Shown here piece after piece: positions 17,321-25,953 of a stretch of 50,838 bases of DNA (position 1 is its first letter; every line of letters starts with the position of its first letter). This stretch comes from Singulisphaera sp. GP187. GTDB lineage: Bacteria; Planctomycetota; Planctomycetia; Gemmatales; Gemmataceae. The position numbers were made by a program, and so were the translations under genes. A model generated the notes under the pieces. It was not told where the DNA came from, searched no databases, and worked only from the letters and a program-made list of their open reading frames with translations. The stretch is taken from positions 1 to 50,838 of the forward strand of contig CAMDQN010000035.1 of assembly GCA_945905925.1 (NCBI GenBank), read 5' to 3'.

Positions 17321-17480
17321 CGTGTAGACTCGTGCCAGACGGGATGCCGATTAGTGCACGGACGTTCTGTATGAGGCAGACGGTTGGTAGCGGAAGGTCT
17401 CCGGCGCGAGCCAAGTGCCGGGTTCGCGTGTCCGTCGTAAAATGGGCGATTCGGAGTTGTGTGGTTCGCGTTCGTGCTCG

Positions 17481-17503
17481 GTGCCAGGGGTTTCAACCCC
17501 TTG
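17481..17503. repeat. Degenerate family-2-like palindrome before ileS
   Basis: CCAGGGGTTTCAACCCCTTGG-like palindrome about 20 nt upstream of the ileS start, in the otherwise featureless part of the 17321-17523 gap. It would be transcribed in the ileS leader. Confidence 0.45.
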
Positions 17504-17523
17504 GTCTCCTGTGAGGTTGCGCC

Positions 17524-20500
17524 ATGCCGTTTGAGAAGGTCGAATCGTCGGTCGATTTCCCGTCGCTGGAGCGCATGATCCTGAAGTTCTGGAACGACAA
17601 CGGCATTTTCGAGAAGCGAAAGGCGCTGAACGTCGGCCGCGCCAAAAAGTGGAGTTTCCTCGACGGCCCAATCACCGCGAACAACCCGATGGGCGTTCAC
17701 CACGCCTGGGGACGCACATATAAGGACGTATACAACCGCTACTTCGCGATGACCGGCCACGAACTCCGCTACCAAAACGGGTTCGACTGTCAGGGGTTGT
17801 GGGTCGAGGTCGAAGTCGAGAAGTCGCTCGATCTGAAGAGCAAGCGCGACATCGAGAACCTCGTTCCGGGCGACCCCGAGGCGAGCATCGCTCGGTTCGT
17901 GCAAGTGTGCAAGGACCGTGTGAACACGTTCGCGCGAGTCCAAACAGATCAGAGCATCCGTTTAGGTTACTGGATGAACTGGGACCGCACCGACGCGGAC
18001 TGGGCGAAGAAGCCGGACGACCGCAAGTCATACTTCACGATGAGTGAGGAGAACAACTATACGATCTGGTCGTTCCTCAAGAAGTGTCACTGCAAGGGAC
18101 TTATCAATCGCGGCTACGACGTGATGCCGTGGTGTGGGCGCTGCGGCGTTGGCATCTCCGAACAGGAGATGAAAGAAGGCTACAAGTTAGTCGAACATCG
18201 CGCCTGCTTCGTGAAACTGCCGATCAAGGGCCGTGAGAAAGAGAATTTGTTGGTGTGGACCACCACACCGTGGACGCTCACGAGCAACGTCGGCGCCGCG
18301 ATCAATCCCGACCTCACATACCTGCAAGTGAAGGTGAAGGGCGAAATCTATTACGTCGCGAAGGGCGCGTTCAAATTGAACCGCATGGAAGGGAGTGGTG
18401 GCGAAGTCGATGACGACGAGACCGAAGGCGCAGGCAAGAAGACGCGTCCCTGGCTGAAGGAGGTGCCCAACCTCGTCACAATCGAACAGCACTTCAAGGT
18501 GAAGGCCGGCAAAGGCGAGACATATGAAGTTGTCGGCGAGGTAAAGGGAAGTGACATGCTCGGATGGGAGTACGTCGGCCCGTTCGACGACCTCGCGGCT
18601 CAGAATCACGAGTACGGCTTCCCGGAAGAAGTCGCCAAGATCACGAAGCAAAGCGGCAAGTGGCCCGCGAAGACTGCGGCGCAGTCGCACAAGGTCATCT
18701 CCGGCGGCAAGGACGTGACCGACACCGAAGGTACGGGTATTGTTCACACCGCGCCCGGTTGCGGGTCGATTGACTATCAGTGGGGCAAGGAGAACGGCCT
18801 GCCACCGGTCGCGCCGATCGGTGATGACGGCGTGTTCGTGGATGGTTTCGGCGCTCTCACCGGCAAGAACGCCGTTGATCCAACGACCGCCGACGCGGTG
18901 TTCGAGCAACTCAAGGCGAAGGACAGGTTGTTCGCGAAAGAGGGCTACGTTCACCGTTACCCGCACTGCTGGCGGTGTAAGACGGAACTTCTATACCGGC
19001 TCGTTGATGAATGGTTCATCAACATGGGACCGAAACACACGGAAGAAGGACTTCGTGGCGACATCATGAAAGTGGTGAAGCAGGTCAACTTCTTGCCCGA
19101 AAGCATCAACGGCCAAGCACGCGAATATGACTGGCTCTGGAACATGGGCGACTGGATGATCTCCAAGAAACGCTATTGGGGTCTCGCGCTGCCGATCTGG
19201 GTGAACGAGAACGACCCCAACGATTTCGAGGTGATCGGCAGTTACGAAGAGTTGAAATCGCGAGCGGTTGAAGGTTGGGCCGAGTTCGAGGGTCATACGC
19301 CGCACCGCCCGTGGGTTGATCGCGTGAAGATCAAGAGCACGAAGACCGGAAACCTGATGTCGCGCGTACCGGACGTGGGCAACCCGTGGCTTGACGCGGG
19401 CATCGTGGGGTTCTCCACGCTGAAATATAACACCGACCGCGCATACTGGAATGAGTGGTATCCCGCGGACTTCATCACAGAAAGTTTCCCGGGGCAATTC
19501 CGCAACTGGTTCTACGCGCTGTTGGCGATGTCGACGATGATGAGCGACGGTCAGCCGCCGTTCAAGACGCTGCTCGGTCACGGTTTGGTGAAGGATCAGT
19601 ACGGCAACGCGATGAGCAAGAGTAGCGGGAACTCGATCGAGTTTGTTTCCGCGGCAGACGAAGGTGGGACGATCACGGACCCGAAGGGGAGGCCGCTGCC
19701 GTTCAACGCGATCGGCGCGGACGTGATGCGCTGGCTCTACGCGAGGCAGAACCCTGCGGCGAACTTGAACTTCGGCCCAGAACCGGCGAACGACGTGCGC
19801 TCGCGCGTGTTTTTCAAGTTGTGGAACACCTACGCGATGTTCTGCAACTACGCCATCGGTGACAGCTTCGATCCGGCCGCGCCACAAGTGCCGGTCAAGG
19901 AGCGCCAGGACATCGACCGCTGGCTACTCTCGAACCTTCAGACGCTCATCAACGACTCGATCGCCGCGTATGCCGCATACGACGTGATGACGTTCGCGAT
20001 CAAAGCGGAAGAGTTCATCGAGGGCGATCTATCGAACTGGTATGTGCGGCGTAACAAGGACCGGTTGCATAGCAAGAACACCGATCTCGATGGCGCCGGT
20101 CGCAAGGACAAGAACGCCGCGTATCAAACGCTCTACGCGACGCTCACGACGCTGTGCAAGTTGATGGCCCCGTGTGTTCCATTCATCACAGAAGTGATGT
20201 GGAAGAACCTTGTCGTAAATCAACAGGGGGCTGACGCCCCCCGCTCGCCCGAATCCGTACATCTGTGCGACTTCCCACAATCTGATGATTCGCTCATTGA
20301 TAAGGAATTGTCCGAAGACATGAAGACCGTGCAGCGGGTGATTTCGCTCGGCCTCGCGGCGCGACAGTTGGCGAAACTCAACGTGCGGCAACCGCTCGCG
20401 GAACTGATGGTGTCGCCCGGTTCGGAAGCGGACACGCGCGCTGTCGAACGGTTCCGCGATCTTATCATCGACGAGTTGAACGTGAAGTCGGTTCGGTTGC

Positions 20501-21048
20501 ATGACGCGACCACTGGCCCGCTGCTCATCGGTGCCGCGCGGCTCAACAAGAAGGTCGCGGGCAGCAAACTCGGCGCGAAACTCAGGGAGGCCGAAGACGC
20601 ACTCGTGAAACTGGACCCGGCCGACATCGCGGCACGACTGGAGCGCGGGCCGTTTGAAGTTGTTGGTGTGCCGTTGACCGCTGTCGACTTCAACATCGAG
20701 TACGCGGGGCAATCGGGCTGGTGCGGGGTCGCTGATCGCGGCACACAGGTCGCAATCAGCACGACCATCACCGAATCGCTAAAGCTCGAAGGGCTGGCGC
20801 GCGACGTGATTCGTCAGGTACAGAACGCCCGCAAGGACGCGAAACTCGACCTGCTCGACAAGATCGAACTGTACCTCGCGGCTGAGACGCCGGAACTGAC
20901 GAAGGCCATCACCGCGCACCGCGACAACATCGCGACCGCGGTGCAGGCAACACGGTGGAGCGAGACGCTGCTGACCGGTGACGGCGTTCACACTGCGACC
21001 GTGAAGATCGATGCTCAACCGCTCACGATCAGGCTTCGGAAAGTGTAA
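17524..21048 (+). CDS. ileS: Isoleucyl-tRNA synthetase with GXHH signature
   Basis: 1174-aa class I synthetase that charges tRNA-Ile. The catalytic core opens at WSFLDGPITANNPMGVHHAWG: residues 57-60 are Gly-Val-His-His in place of HxGH. The second signature is A696-M-S-K-S700 in NAMSKSSGN. The editing (CP1) domain spans roughly 190-530 and contains the editing-site threonine run LVWTTTPWTLTSN and an acidic insert (DDDETEG). Cysteine pairs at WCGRC and HCWRC may bind zinc. The anticodon-binding domain begins near 770 (FFKLWNTYAMF), and the C-terminal part is long, as in IleRS2. Residues 900-909 (QQGADAPRSP) are encoded by a palindromic repeat of family 2. A weak GAGG precedes the ATG. Confidence 0.95.
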   Translation: MPFEKVESSVDFPSLERMILKFWNDNGIFEKRKALNVGRAKKWSFLDGPITANNPMGVHHAWGRTYKDVYNRYFAMTGHELRYQNGFDCQGLWVEVEVEKSLDLKSKRDIENLVPGDPEASIARFVQVCKDRVNTFARVQTDQSIRLGYWMNWDRTDADWAKKPDDRKSYFTMSEENNYTIWSFLKKCHCKGLINRGYDVMPWCGRCGVGISEQEMKEGYKLVEHRACFVKLPIKGREKENLLVWTTTPWTLTSNVGAAINPDLTYLQVKVKGEIYYVAKGAFKLNRMEGSGGEVDDDETEGAGKKTRPWLKEVPNLVTIEQHFKVKAGKGETYEVVGEVKGSDMLGWEYVGPFDDLAAQNHEYGFPEEVAKITKQSGKWPAKTAAQSHKVISGGKDVTDTEGTGIVHTAPGCGSIDYQWGKENGLPPVAPIGDDGVFVDGFGALTGKNAVDPTTADAVFEQLKAKDRLFAKEGYVHRYPHCWRCKTELLYRLVDEWFINMGPKHTEEGLRGDIMKVVKQVNFLPESINGQAREYDWLWNMGDWMISKKRYWGLALPIWVNENDPNDFEVIGSYEELKSRAVEGWAEFEGHTPHRPWVDRVKIKSTKTGNLMSRVPDVGNPWLDAGIVGFSTLKYNTDRAYWNEWYPADFITESFPGQFRNWFYALLAMSTMMSDGQPPFKTLLGHGLVKDQYGNAMSKSSGNSIEFVSAADEGGTITDPKGRPLPFNAIGADVMRWLYARQNPAANLNFGPEPANDVRSRVFFKLWNTYAMFCNYAIGDSFDPAAPQVPVKERQDIDRWLLSNLQTLINDSIAAYAAYDVMTFAIKAEEFIEGDLSNWYVRRNKDRLHSKNTDLDGAGRKDKNAAYQTLYATLTTLCKLMAPCVPFITEVMWKNLVVNQQGADAPRSPESVHLCDFPQSDDSLIDKELSEDMKTVQRVISLGLAARQLAKLNVRQPLAELMVSPGSEADTRAVERFRDLIIDELNVKSVRLHDATTGPLLIGAARLNKKVAGSKLGAKLREAEDALVKLDPADIAARLERGPFEVVGVPLTAVDFNIEYAGQSGWCGVADRGTQVAISTTITESLKLEGLARDVIRQVQNARKDAKLDLLDKIELYLAAETPELTKAITAHRDNIATAVQATRWSETLLTGDGVHTATVKIDAQPLTIRLRKV
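20221..20250. repeat. Family-2 palindrome inside ileS
   Basis: CAACAGGGGGCTGACGCCCC followed by a C-run and GCTCGCC: the same unit as the intergenic copies at 27346-27370 and 47135-47220. Here it is translated in frame as QQGADAPRSP within the anticodon-binding half of IleRS. Confidence 0.85.
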
Positions 21049-21050
21049 AT

Positions 21051-21138
21051 GGCGAACCCGGAGCGTCAGCGACGGGGTGGATCTCAGCGCATCATTTAGC
21101 GCTAAAGTCCACCCCGTCGCTGACACTCCGGGTTCGCC
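21051..21138. terminator. Bidirectional terminator-like inverted repeat
   Basis: Arms 21051-21081 and 21108-21138 pair over 31 bp with one mismatch. The 26-nt loop holds a small secondary hairpin (AGCGC / GCGCT). It begins two bases after the ileS stop and ends four bases before the stop of the converging TIGR03000 gene. Its ends (GGCGAACCC / GGGTTCGCC) are shared with the elements at 37414 and 39116. Confidence 0.8.
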
Positions 21139-21142
21139 TAGT

Positions 21143-21823
21143 TTATTTTGTCCCGGCAGTCGTTACACCCGTTGGTGTGAGTGTCGCCGTTGAGGTTTCG
21201 CCCGCGCGCACCACGACCGATTCGGTCACGCGCTCGGTCCGGCCGTTACGGACCACCTCCGCGGTCAACTCGTAGCGGTAGCTCTGCCCCGGTTCCAATG
21301 CCGGCGTGCGGAACACTCGCACCGCCCCAGTCCCAGTCGCGACGGTGCCGTTGAAAAGCAACTTCGCGTCGGCGGGCAGCGTTACCGACACGCGGCCTTC
21401 CGTCTTCTCTTTCTTCCCGTCGTCTTTCTTCCCGTCGTCTTTCTTCCCGTCGTCCTTCTTCCCGTCGTCCTTCTTTTCATTGTCGGTCGGCTGGTTGGGA
21501 TCCTTGTACCACGCGCCCAAGTACGGTTGCGCCACTTCGCGCGGGTAGTTGAAGTGGCCGGCCGGGCCGTGATGAGAGTAGGTCGCGTACCCGCCGCCAG
21601 CCATCCAGTTCGCGTACGGCCCCTGGCTGGAGTTGTAGTACGCGTACCACGGGTAGTACCACGCGTGGTTGTACGTGTTCGTGTACCATCCCGACGGCGT
21701 GACCGACGGCCACGTGACCGAGGTCGCGGACGGACCCCAGTGTTGATCCTGGGCGCTCGCGGTGCCCGTCGCTCCCGCGAACCCGCTGACCGCAAGCGCG
21801 GTTACCAGCAACAGCCTTCGCAT
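21143..21823 (-). CDS. Exported TIGR03000-family protein
   Basis: 226-aa protein. The ATG at 21823 has GGAG upstream and opens a signal peptide (MRRLLLVTALAVSGFAG, cleavage near ASA/QDQ). The middle is rich in Trp, Tyr and Gly (YNHAWYYPWYAYYN). Four to five KKDDG units follow. The C-terminal 75 residues match the planctomycete TIGR03000 domain: VSVTLPADAKLLFNGTVATG, a beta-sandwich found on the surface proteins of this phylum, of unknown function. Family proteins often occur as many paralogues. Transcription is divergent from mqnE across a 206-nt gap. Confidence 0.8.
   Translation of the reverse strand: MRRLLLVTALAVSGFAGATGTASAQDQHWGPSATSVTWPSVTPSGWYTNTYNHAWYYPWYAYYNSSQGPYANWMAGGGYATYSHHGPAGHFNYPREVAQPYLGAWYKDPNQPTDNEKKDDGKKDDGKKDDGKKDDGKKEKTEGRVSVTLPADAKLLFNGTVATGTGAVRVFRTPALEPGQSYRYELTAEVVRNGRTERVTESVVVRAGETSTATLTPTGVTTAGTK
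21411..21470. repeat. 15-nt tandem repeat, four units, in coding sequence
   Basis: Four consecutive units of TTCTTCCCGTCGTCY (read on the plus strand) encode the KKDDG repeats of the TIGR03000 protein. Units are in frame (15 nt = 5 codons), so copy-number change would alter linker length without frameshift. Confidence 0.85.
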
Positions 21824-22029
21824 GACACTACTCCTGTTGTGAATCCTTGTTGGAATCCCGCCCCACCAACAGGATTTTGCGCTACACCCACCCGCGAACA
21901 ATCGCACTTGCCCGGTTCCCCGGATTTCCGCGCGCCGGATATAGGGGTTAACACACGGGCGCCGATTGCGGTTAGCGTTGGGAGCGATAGAACACCCGTT
22001 CCCGCGGCTTTTCGACAGGACGAACCTCC

Positions 22030-23172
22030 ATGACCACGACCGCCGCCCGGCTCGCCGACATTCGCGACAAGGTGAATTCGGACACGCGCCTCACGTTCGA
22101 CGACGGGTTGTTCCTCGACCGGAATGTTGACCTGTTCTCTCTTGGGGAACTCGCGAACTTCGTGCGAGAGAAAAAGAACGGGAACGTCACCTATTACAAC
22201 GTGAACCAGCACCTGAATCCAACCAATGTGTGCGTGTACCGGTGCGCGTTCTGTTCGTTCCGCGCCGATCTGAAGTCGGCCAACGGCTACGTGATGACCG
22301 ACGCACAGATTCTTCAGCGTGCGCGAGAAGCGAGTGAACAGGGTGCAACCGAGCTTCACATCGTCGGCGGGCTGCACCACCTGTTGCCCTACGACTGGTA
22401 TCTGAACATCATCGCGAGCATTCACACCGCGTTTCCGGACCTGCACCTGAAGGCGTGGACCGCAGTGGAATGGGACTGGTTCGAGCGCATCACGAAGCGG
22501 CCCACGCGCGAGTTGCTCGCCGAGATGAAGGCTGCGGGCTTGGGTTCGCTGCCGGGCGGCGGTGCGGAGATCTTCCACCCCGATGTGCGCTCGAAACTGT
22601 GCGACTACAAGGCCGACGCGAACCAGTGGCTGCGGGTGCATCGCGAGTGGCACGAACTCGGCGGCAAGTCGAACGCGACGATGCTCTACGGCCACATCGA
22701 GCAACCGGAACACCGCATCGACCACATGGTTCGGCTGCGCGAACTTCAGGACATCACGGGCGGGTTCCAGACGTTCATCCCACTGGCGTTCCACCCGACG
22801 AACAACCCGCTGGGCGCGAACATCCCGAAGCCGAGCGGCTTAACGGACCTGAAAGTAATGGCGGTGTCGCGTTTGATGCTGGACAACTTCCCGCACATCA
22901 AGGCGTACTGGCAGATGCTGACCGCGAAGGTCGCGCAGGTAGCTCAGAGTTACGGTGCCGACGACATCGACGGGACGGTGGTTCACGAGACGATCTACCA
23001 CGCGGCCGGGAGCGACTCGCCGCAAGAACTAACGGTGCGCGATCTGCGCCGGCTGATCGAGGAAGCGGGCCGCGTCCCAGTGGAACGCGACACGCTGTAC
23101 AACGAGGTCGTCCGCGACAAACCGGCAGAGAAGAAGTGGGCAACGGGAAGGAAACTCGTGCCGCTAAACTGA
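22030..23172 (+). CDS. mqnE: Aminofutalosine synthase (radical SAM)
   Basis: 380-aa radical-SAM enzyme. The [4Fe-4S] motif is C68-V-Y-R-C72-A-F-C75 in NPTNVCVYRCAFCSF. ELHIVGGLHHLLPYDWY and the GLGSLPGGGAEIFHPDVR segment are characteristic of MqnE. It joins 3-enolpyruvyl-benzoate with SAM to give 6-amino-6-deoxyfutalosine, the first step after MqnA in the futalosine route to menaquinone. No other mqn genes are in the window. The length matches the family. The stop lies close to that of the converging glycosyltransferase gene, with a shared palindrome. Confidence 0.93.
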   Translation: MTTTAARLADIRDKVNSDTRLTFDDGLFLDRNVDLFSLGELANFVREKKNGNVTYYNVNQHLNPTNVCVYRCAFCSFRADLKSANGYVMTDAQILQRAREASEQGATELHIVGGLHHLLPYDWYLNIIASIHTAFPDLHLKAWTAVEWDWFERITKRPTRELLAEMKAAGLGSLPGGGAEIFHPDVRSKLCDYKADANQWLRVHREWHELGGKSNATMLYGHIEQPEHRIDHMVRLRELQDITGGFQTFIPLAFHPTNNPLGANIPKPSGLTDLKVMAVSRLMLDNFPHIKAYWQMLTAKVAQVAQSYGADDIDGTVVHETIYHAAGSDSPQELTVRDLRRLIEEAGRVPVERDTLYNEVVRDKPAEKKWATGRKLVPLN

Positions 23173-23174
23173 AA

Positions 23175-23215
23175 CCGCTTCACGCGGCGACGCGCAGCGG
23201 GGCCGCGTGAAGCGG
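23175..23215. repeat. Palindrome at convergent stops, overlapping a coding end
   Basis: 14-bp arms (23175-23188 and 23202-23215) just after the mqnE stop. Most of the element lies inside the leftward gene, whose last residues and stop codon it encodes. Confidence 0.7.
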
Positions 23216-24655
23216 AACAGTCTCGATGCCAAACAGCGGCAAGCCGAGTTCGCGCCGGTCAGTTCCTCGACTCTCGGGCTTCACCGGGTCGCACACCACC
23301 GCCAAAAGCAGCGGGCAACGCTCCGCCGAGCCGTCCACCCACAGCCGGATGCGGTCTTGTTCGATCGATACGGCGCTCGCCGGCAAACGCCGTCCATCGA
23401 TGTAAAACGAGGGTGCTCGCTCGGTCGCAGGCCAGCCCACGCCTCTGGTCTGCAAGATCAATTGACACGCGCACTCGGGTCGCGGGAGGCGCACTACGGC
23501 GCACCGCCCTGTCCAGCGCATCGGCTCGCCTTGCCAGTGTTCGAGCAGGTGGAACCCCAACACGTCGCGTTCGAGGAGGTCGTCGATACGGTACGAGACC
23601 GGGACGGGAACGCGAGCCTCGACGGGAATGCGGTCCGCTTCGGTCGCGAGAAACCGCTTGCGGGCGAGCCGCGCCGCGGACGCCCAAAACCGCAGGTACA
23701 ACCGCTTGGACCGCGCCGACCGCGAACCGCACAACCAACAGCCAGCGAGTGACAGAACCATCGCGGCGAGATCGGCCGCGCGCCCTGGACGCCCTTCGCG
23801 CACACCTAACTTGAAGGCGTGCCAGCCGTGCCGAAGAAGTTGCCCGCCCCCGCGCTGTCGCTCCGACCACAGGGCGGTGAACGCGGCCCACGTCAGTTCG
23901 CGGTCCGACCACGGGGAATCGCCATCGGCCAGGTATGTGTGTTCGATCCGCGGTCCGCGCGGGTGGTCGCGATGATAGCGGATCTCGCCCGCCACCGCGT
24001 CCCGGTGGAACTCGTTCGCCACACGAACGCTCGCAGCGAACTTGTGCCGCACCGTCGGTGCCTCCGCAAAACCCGGTCGGTAGCCACACCGCCACAGTTC
24101 TGCCGCAAGCACCATCTCGGCGAAGGTGCCGTACCGCGGGTTCAATCCGCCGATTTTCAGGTACACCGAGCGGCGGAGGGCAAAGCCGTGGATGTTGACC
24201 TTGCGCCAGTCCTCTGGACGACGATACTGTTGGAACCCTTCTTCAAAACACTTGGCGTCCAGTCGGCTCAACGCGCCACTGCACATCGGCAGGGCGTTGC
24301 AACAAGCCGCATCCAGGCTCGATGATTGCAAGAACTGATCCATCTTGTCCAGGAAGTCCGGTTCGGCCGGACTGTGCGACTCGGTCAAAATGACGAACTC
24401 CCCGCGAGCCGCACGCACGCCCCGATCGAACAGTTCCGTGCGCGCCGCGCCGCAGTAACAGAGAAGGCGATCGTTACCGCTCAGCAACGGTGGGATTTGT
24501 GCTTCTGTCTCGGGCTCGCTTCCGTTGGCCATGACCAACAGTTCGAAACGGTCGCGTGCGAAGTCGCGCTGCTCAGTCCACGAGCGTACGCTCTGGCCAG
24601 CAATGCCGCGCGAATCGGGCAGGTACATCACGACGGAGAACCGGGGGGCGCGCAT
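23180..24655 (-). CDS. Glycosyltransferase family 2-like protein
   Basis: 491-aa protein. The ATG at 24655 has AAGGA upstream and starts directly with the first strand of a GT-A fold (FSVVMYLPDSRG); an ATG at 24694 is possible. The N-terminal half keeps the GT2 layout: the strand RFELLVMANGSEPET, then RAARGEFVILTESHSPAEPDFL, where the DXD metal motif would be expected but ESH is found. A Trp/Cys-rich second half (AGCWLCGSRSA) and a C-terminal beta-rich part follow. The donor and acceptor are unknown, and the missing DXD leaves activity in doubt. The AsmA-like gene lies 168 nt upstream on the same strand. The C-terminus is encoded by a palindrome. Confidence 0.65.
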   Translation of the reverse strand: MRAPRFSVVMYLPDSRGIAGQSVRSWTEQRDFARDRFELLVMANGSEPETEAQIPPLLSGNDRLLCYCGAARTELFDRGVRAARGEFVILTESHSPAEPDFLDKMDQFLQSSSLDAACCNALPMCSGALSRLDAKCFEEGFQQYRRPEDWRKVNIHGFALRRSVYLKIGGLNPRYGTFAEMVLAAELWRCGYRPGFAEAPTVRHKFAASVRVANEFHRDAVAGEIRYHRDHPRGPRIEHTYLADGDSPWSDRELTWAAFTALWSERQRGGGQLLRHGWHAFKLGVREGRPGRAADLAAMVLSLAGCWLCGSRSARSKRLYLRFWASAARLARKRFLATEADRIPVEARVPVPVSYRIDDLLERDVLGFHLLEHWQGEPMRWTGRCAVVRLPRPECACQLILQTRGVGWPATERAPSFYIDGRRLPASAVSIEQDRIRLWVDGSAERCPLLLAVVCDPVKPESRGTDRRELGLPLFGIETVPLHAAPLRVAA

Positions 24656-24823
24656 CGAGTCGATCCTTTGCGACAGCGAGTGGCAGGGATACACTCCGAA
24701 TCGGCTGTGGTGGTGGGAAACTGTGCGGATGTTGGCGGACCTGCGCGCATTGGCAACAGTGGGGACCGGAATGCCGGCTTCGCCACGGCAACTGGCACCG
24801 AACGAACGCGTTGCCCCGTGAGT

Positions 24824-25690
24824 TCAACGGACCGGCTCGAAGAGGTAGCCGTCGGAAGTGTGCGTGAGCCGGAAGCACGGCCCCAGCGGGGCGCCGAAAA
24901 GCGACAGCGTCGGGCGAATTTCCACCGTCGGTTGCACCGACCGGTCCTCGCCCAACGCCAAGCGGACCGTCACCGCGGCGCGACCCAGTGCCGACACATC
25001 ATCGAAGGTTCCTCGCGGGAGAAGTGGGATCGTTTCGAGCAGTTCGCGGTCCAGCGGGGCGTTGGTGCTTGCGAGTTCCACCCAACCGGTGTGGGTGTCG
25101 CGTCGGAGTTCCCCCCGAATCGTCCACACGCCCCATTTCGGGTCGCTCACGGTGCCGGAAACAACGATCAGGTCGCCGGTCGGGGCGAGTTTCACGTTCA
25201 CGCCACTCAGCGCAAAGTTCGGTCGCCCAGCCTGATGCAAGGACAAACTCGCGCCGTCGATACTCACCGCCGGGAACGGTTCGCGCCCGCTCGGTAGCAC
25301 CGGCAGCGGCGTGAGTACACTTCCGTCCGGCGCGAGCCTGAGCGTGAGCGCCGCGCCCTTGAGATGAAGGGTGGTCGGCGCCACGCGCCCGGTCACGAAG
25401 TCCGCGGCGCTCAGGTCCGTCGATGCCGACGGCACGTTCAGCACCTCGGCCTTCGGGTCGCCAGGATCCATCACGCGGAAACGAAACGAAGAACCGTCGG
25501 CGCCGACATCGACCTCGGACACTTCGACCGGCATTCCGATCGCCGTACCGAGCCGGTCGGACACCATCGCTTTGCCACGCGTCGACGAGAGAAACCGGTT
25601 GACGCCGAAACGCGCCGCGCCCGTTAGCACAAGTGCCGCACATCCAATCAAAACGACAAGCCGTCCGGCGCGGCGGAACGAGAAGACCAT
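24824..25690 (-). CDS. AsmA-like / DUF748-type membrane-anchored protein
   Basis: 288-aa protein. The frame is open upstream to 25831, but the ATG at 25690 has GGAG in front and begins a basic N-terminus followed by one membrane helix (LVVLIGCAALVLTGAARF). The rest is beta-rich with repeated amphipathic strands (VSEVDVGADGSSFRFRV, LSAADFVTGRVAPTTLHLKGAALTLRLA), as in the N-terminal repeats of AsmA/TamB-like lipid-transfer proteins, which are usually much longer. The role is inferred from resemblance only. It precedes the glycosyltransferase-like gene on the same strand. Confidence 0.5.
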   Translation of the reverse strand: MVFSFRRAGRLVVLIGCAALVLTGAARFGVNRFLSSTRGKAMVSDRLGTAIGMPVEVSEVDVGADGSSFRFRVMDPGDPKAEVLNVPSASTDLSAADFVTGRVAPTTLHLKGAALTLRLAPDGSVLTPLPVLPSGREPFPAVSIDGASLSLHQAGRPNFALSGVNVKLAPTGDLIVVSGTVSDPKWGVWTIRGELRRDTHTGWVELASTNAPLDRELLETIPLLPRGTFDDVSALGRAAVTVRLALGEDRSVQPTVEIRPTLSLFGAPLGPCFRLTHTSDGYLFEPVR

Positions 25691-25881
25691 GCTGCGAATC
25701 TCCGCGAGAAGTGCCTTCGCGGGCGCCGACCGTAGTGTTTCGGACGCGGCGAGTCCGCGCCCAAGGGCGATTGGTTCTGGTGAACGACATGCCGACGCCC
25801 GGTGCGCGGCTAAACGCGACAGGCCGCACAACTGCGACGCCGACGTGCCAGCCTGCGCAACTGATGCAGCCCCACTCGAAG

Positions 25882-25951
25882 AGTCTCAAGTCGTAAAGTC
25901 ACAGACCCAGATGGCGGAGGTCTTTGACTTGGGACTTTACGACTTGAGACT
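25882..25951. terminator. Inverted repeat after the DUF1501 gene
   Basis: Perfect 19-bp arms (25882-25900, 25933-25951) immediately beyond the leftward DUF1501 stop at 25954. The arm ACTTTACGACTTGAGACT is AT-richer than its surroundings. It probably ends the DUF1501 transcript. The rest of 25691-25881 shows nothing I can support. Confidence 0.65.
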
Positions 25952-25953
25952 GC

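Noticed and set aside
17321-17523. tRNA or riboswitch (T-box) upstream of ileS
   Set aside because: No tRNA cloverleaf, no T-box motif (TGGNACCGCG) and no specifier structure could be found in the leader.
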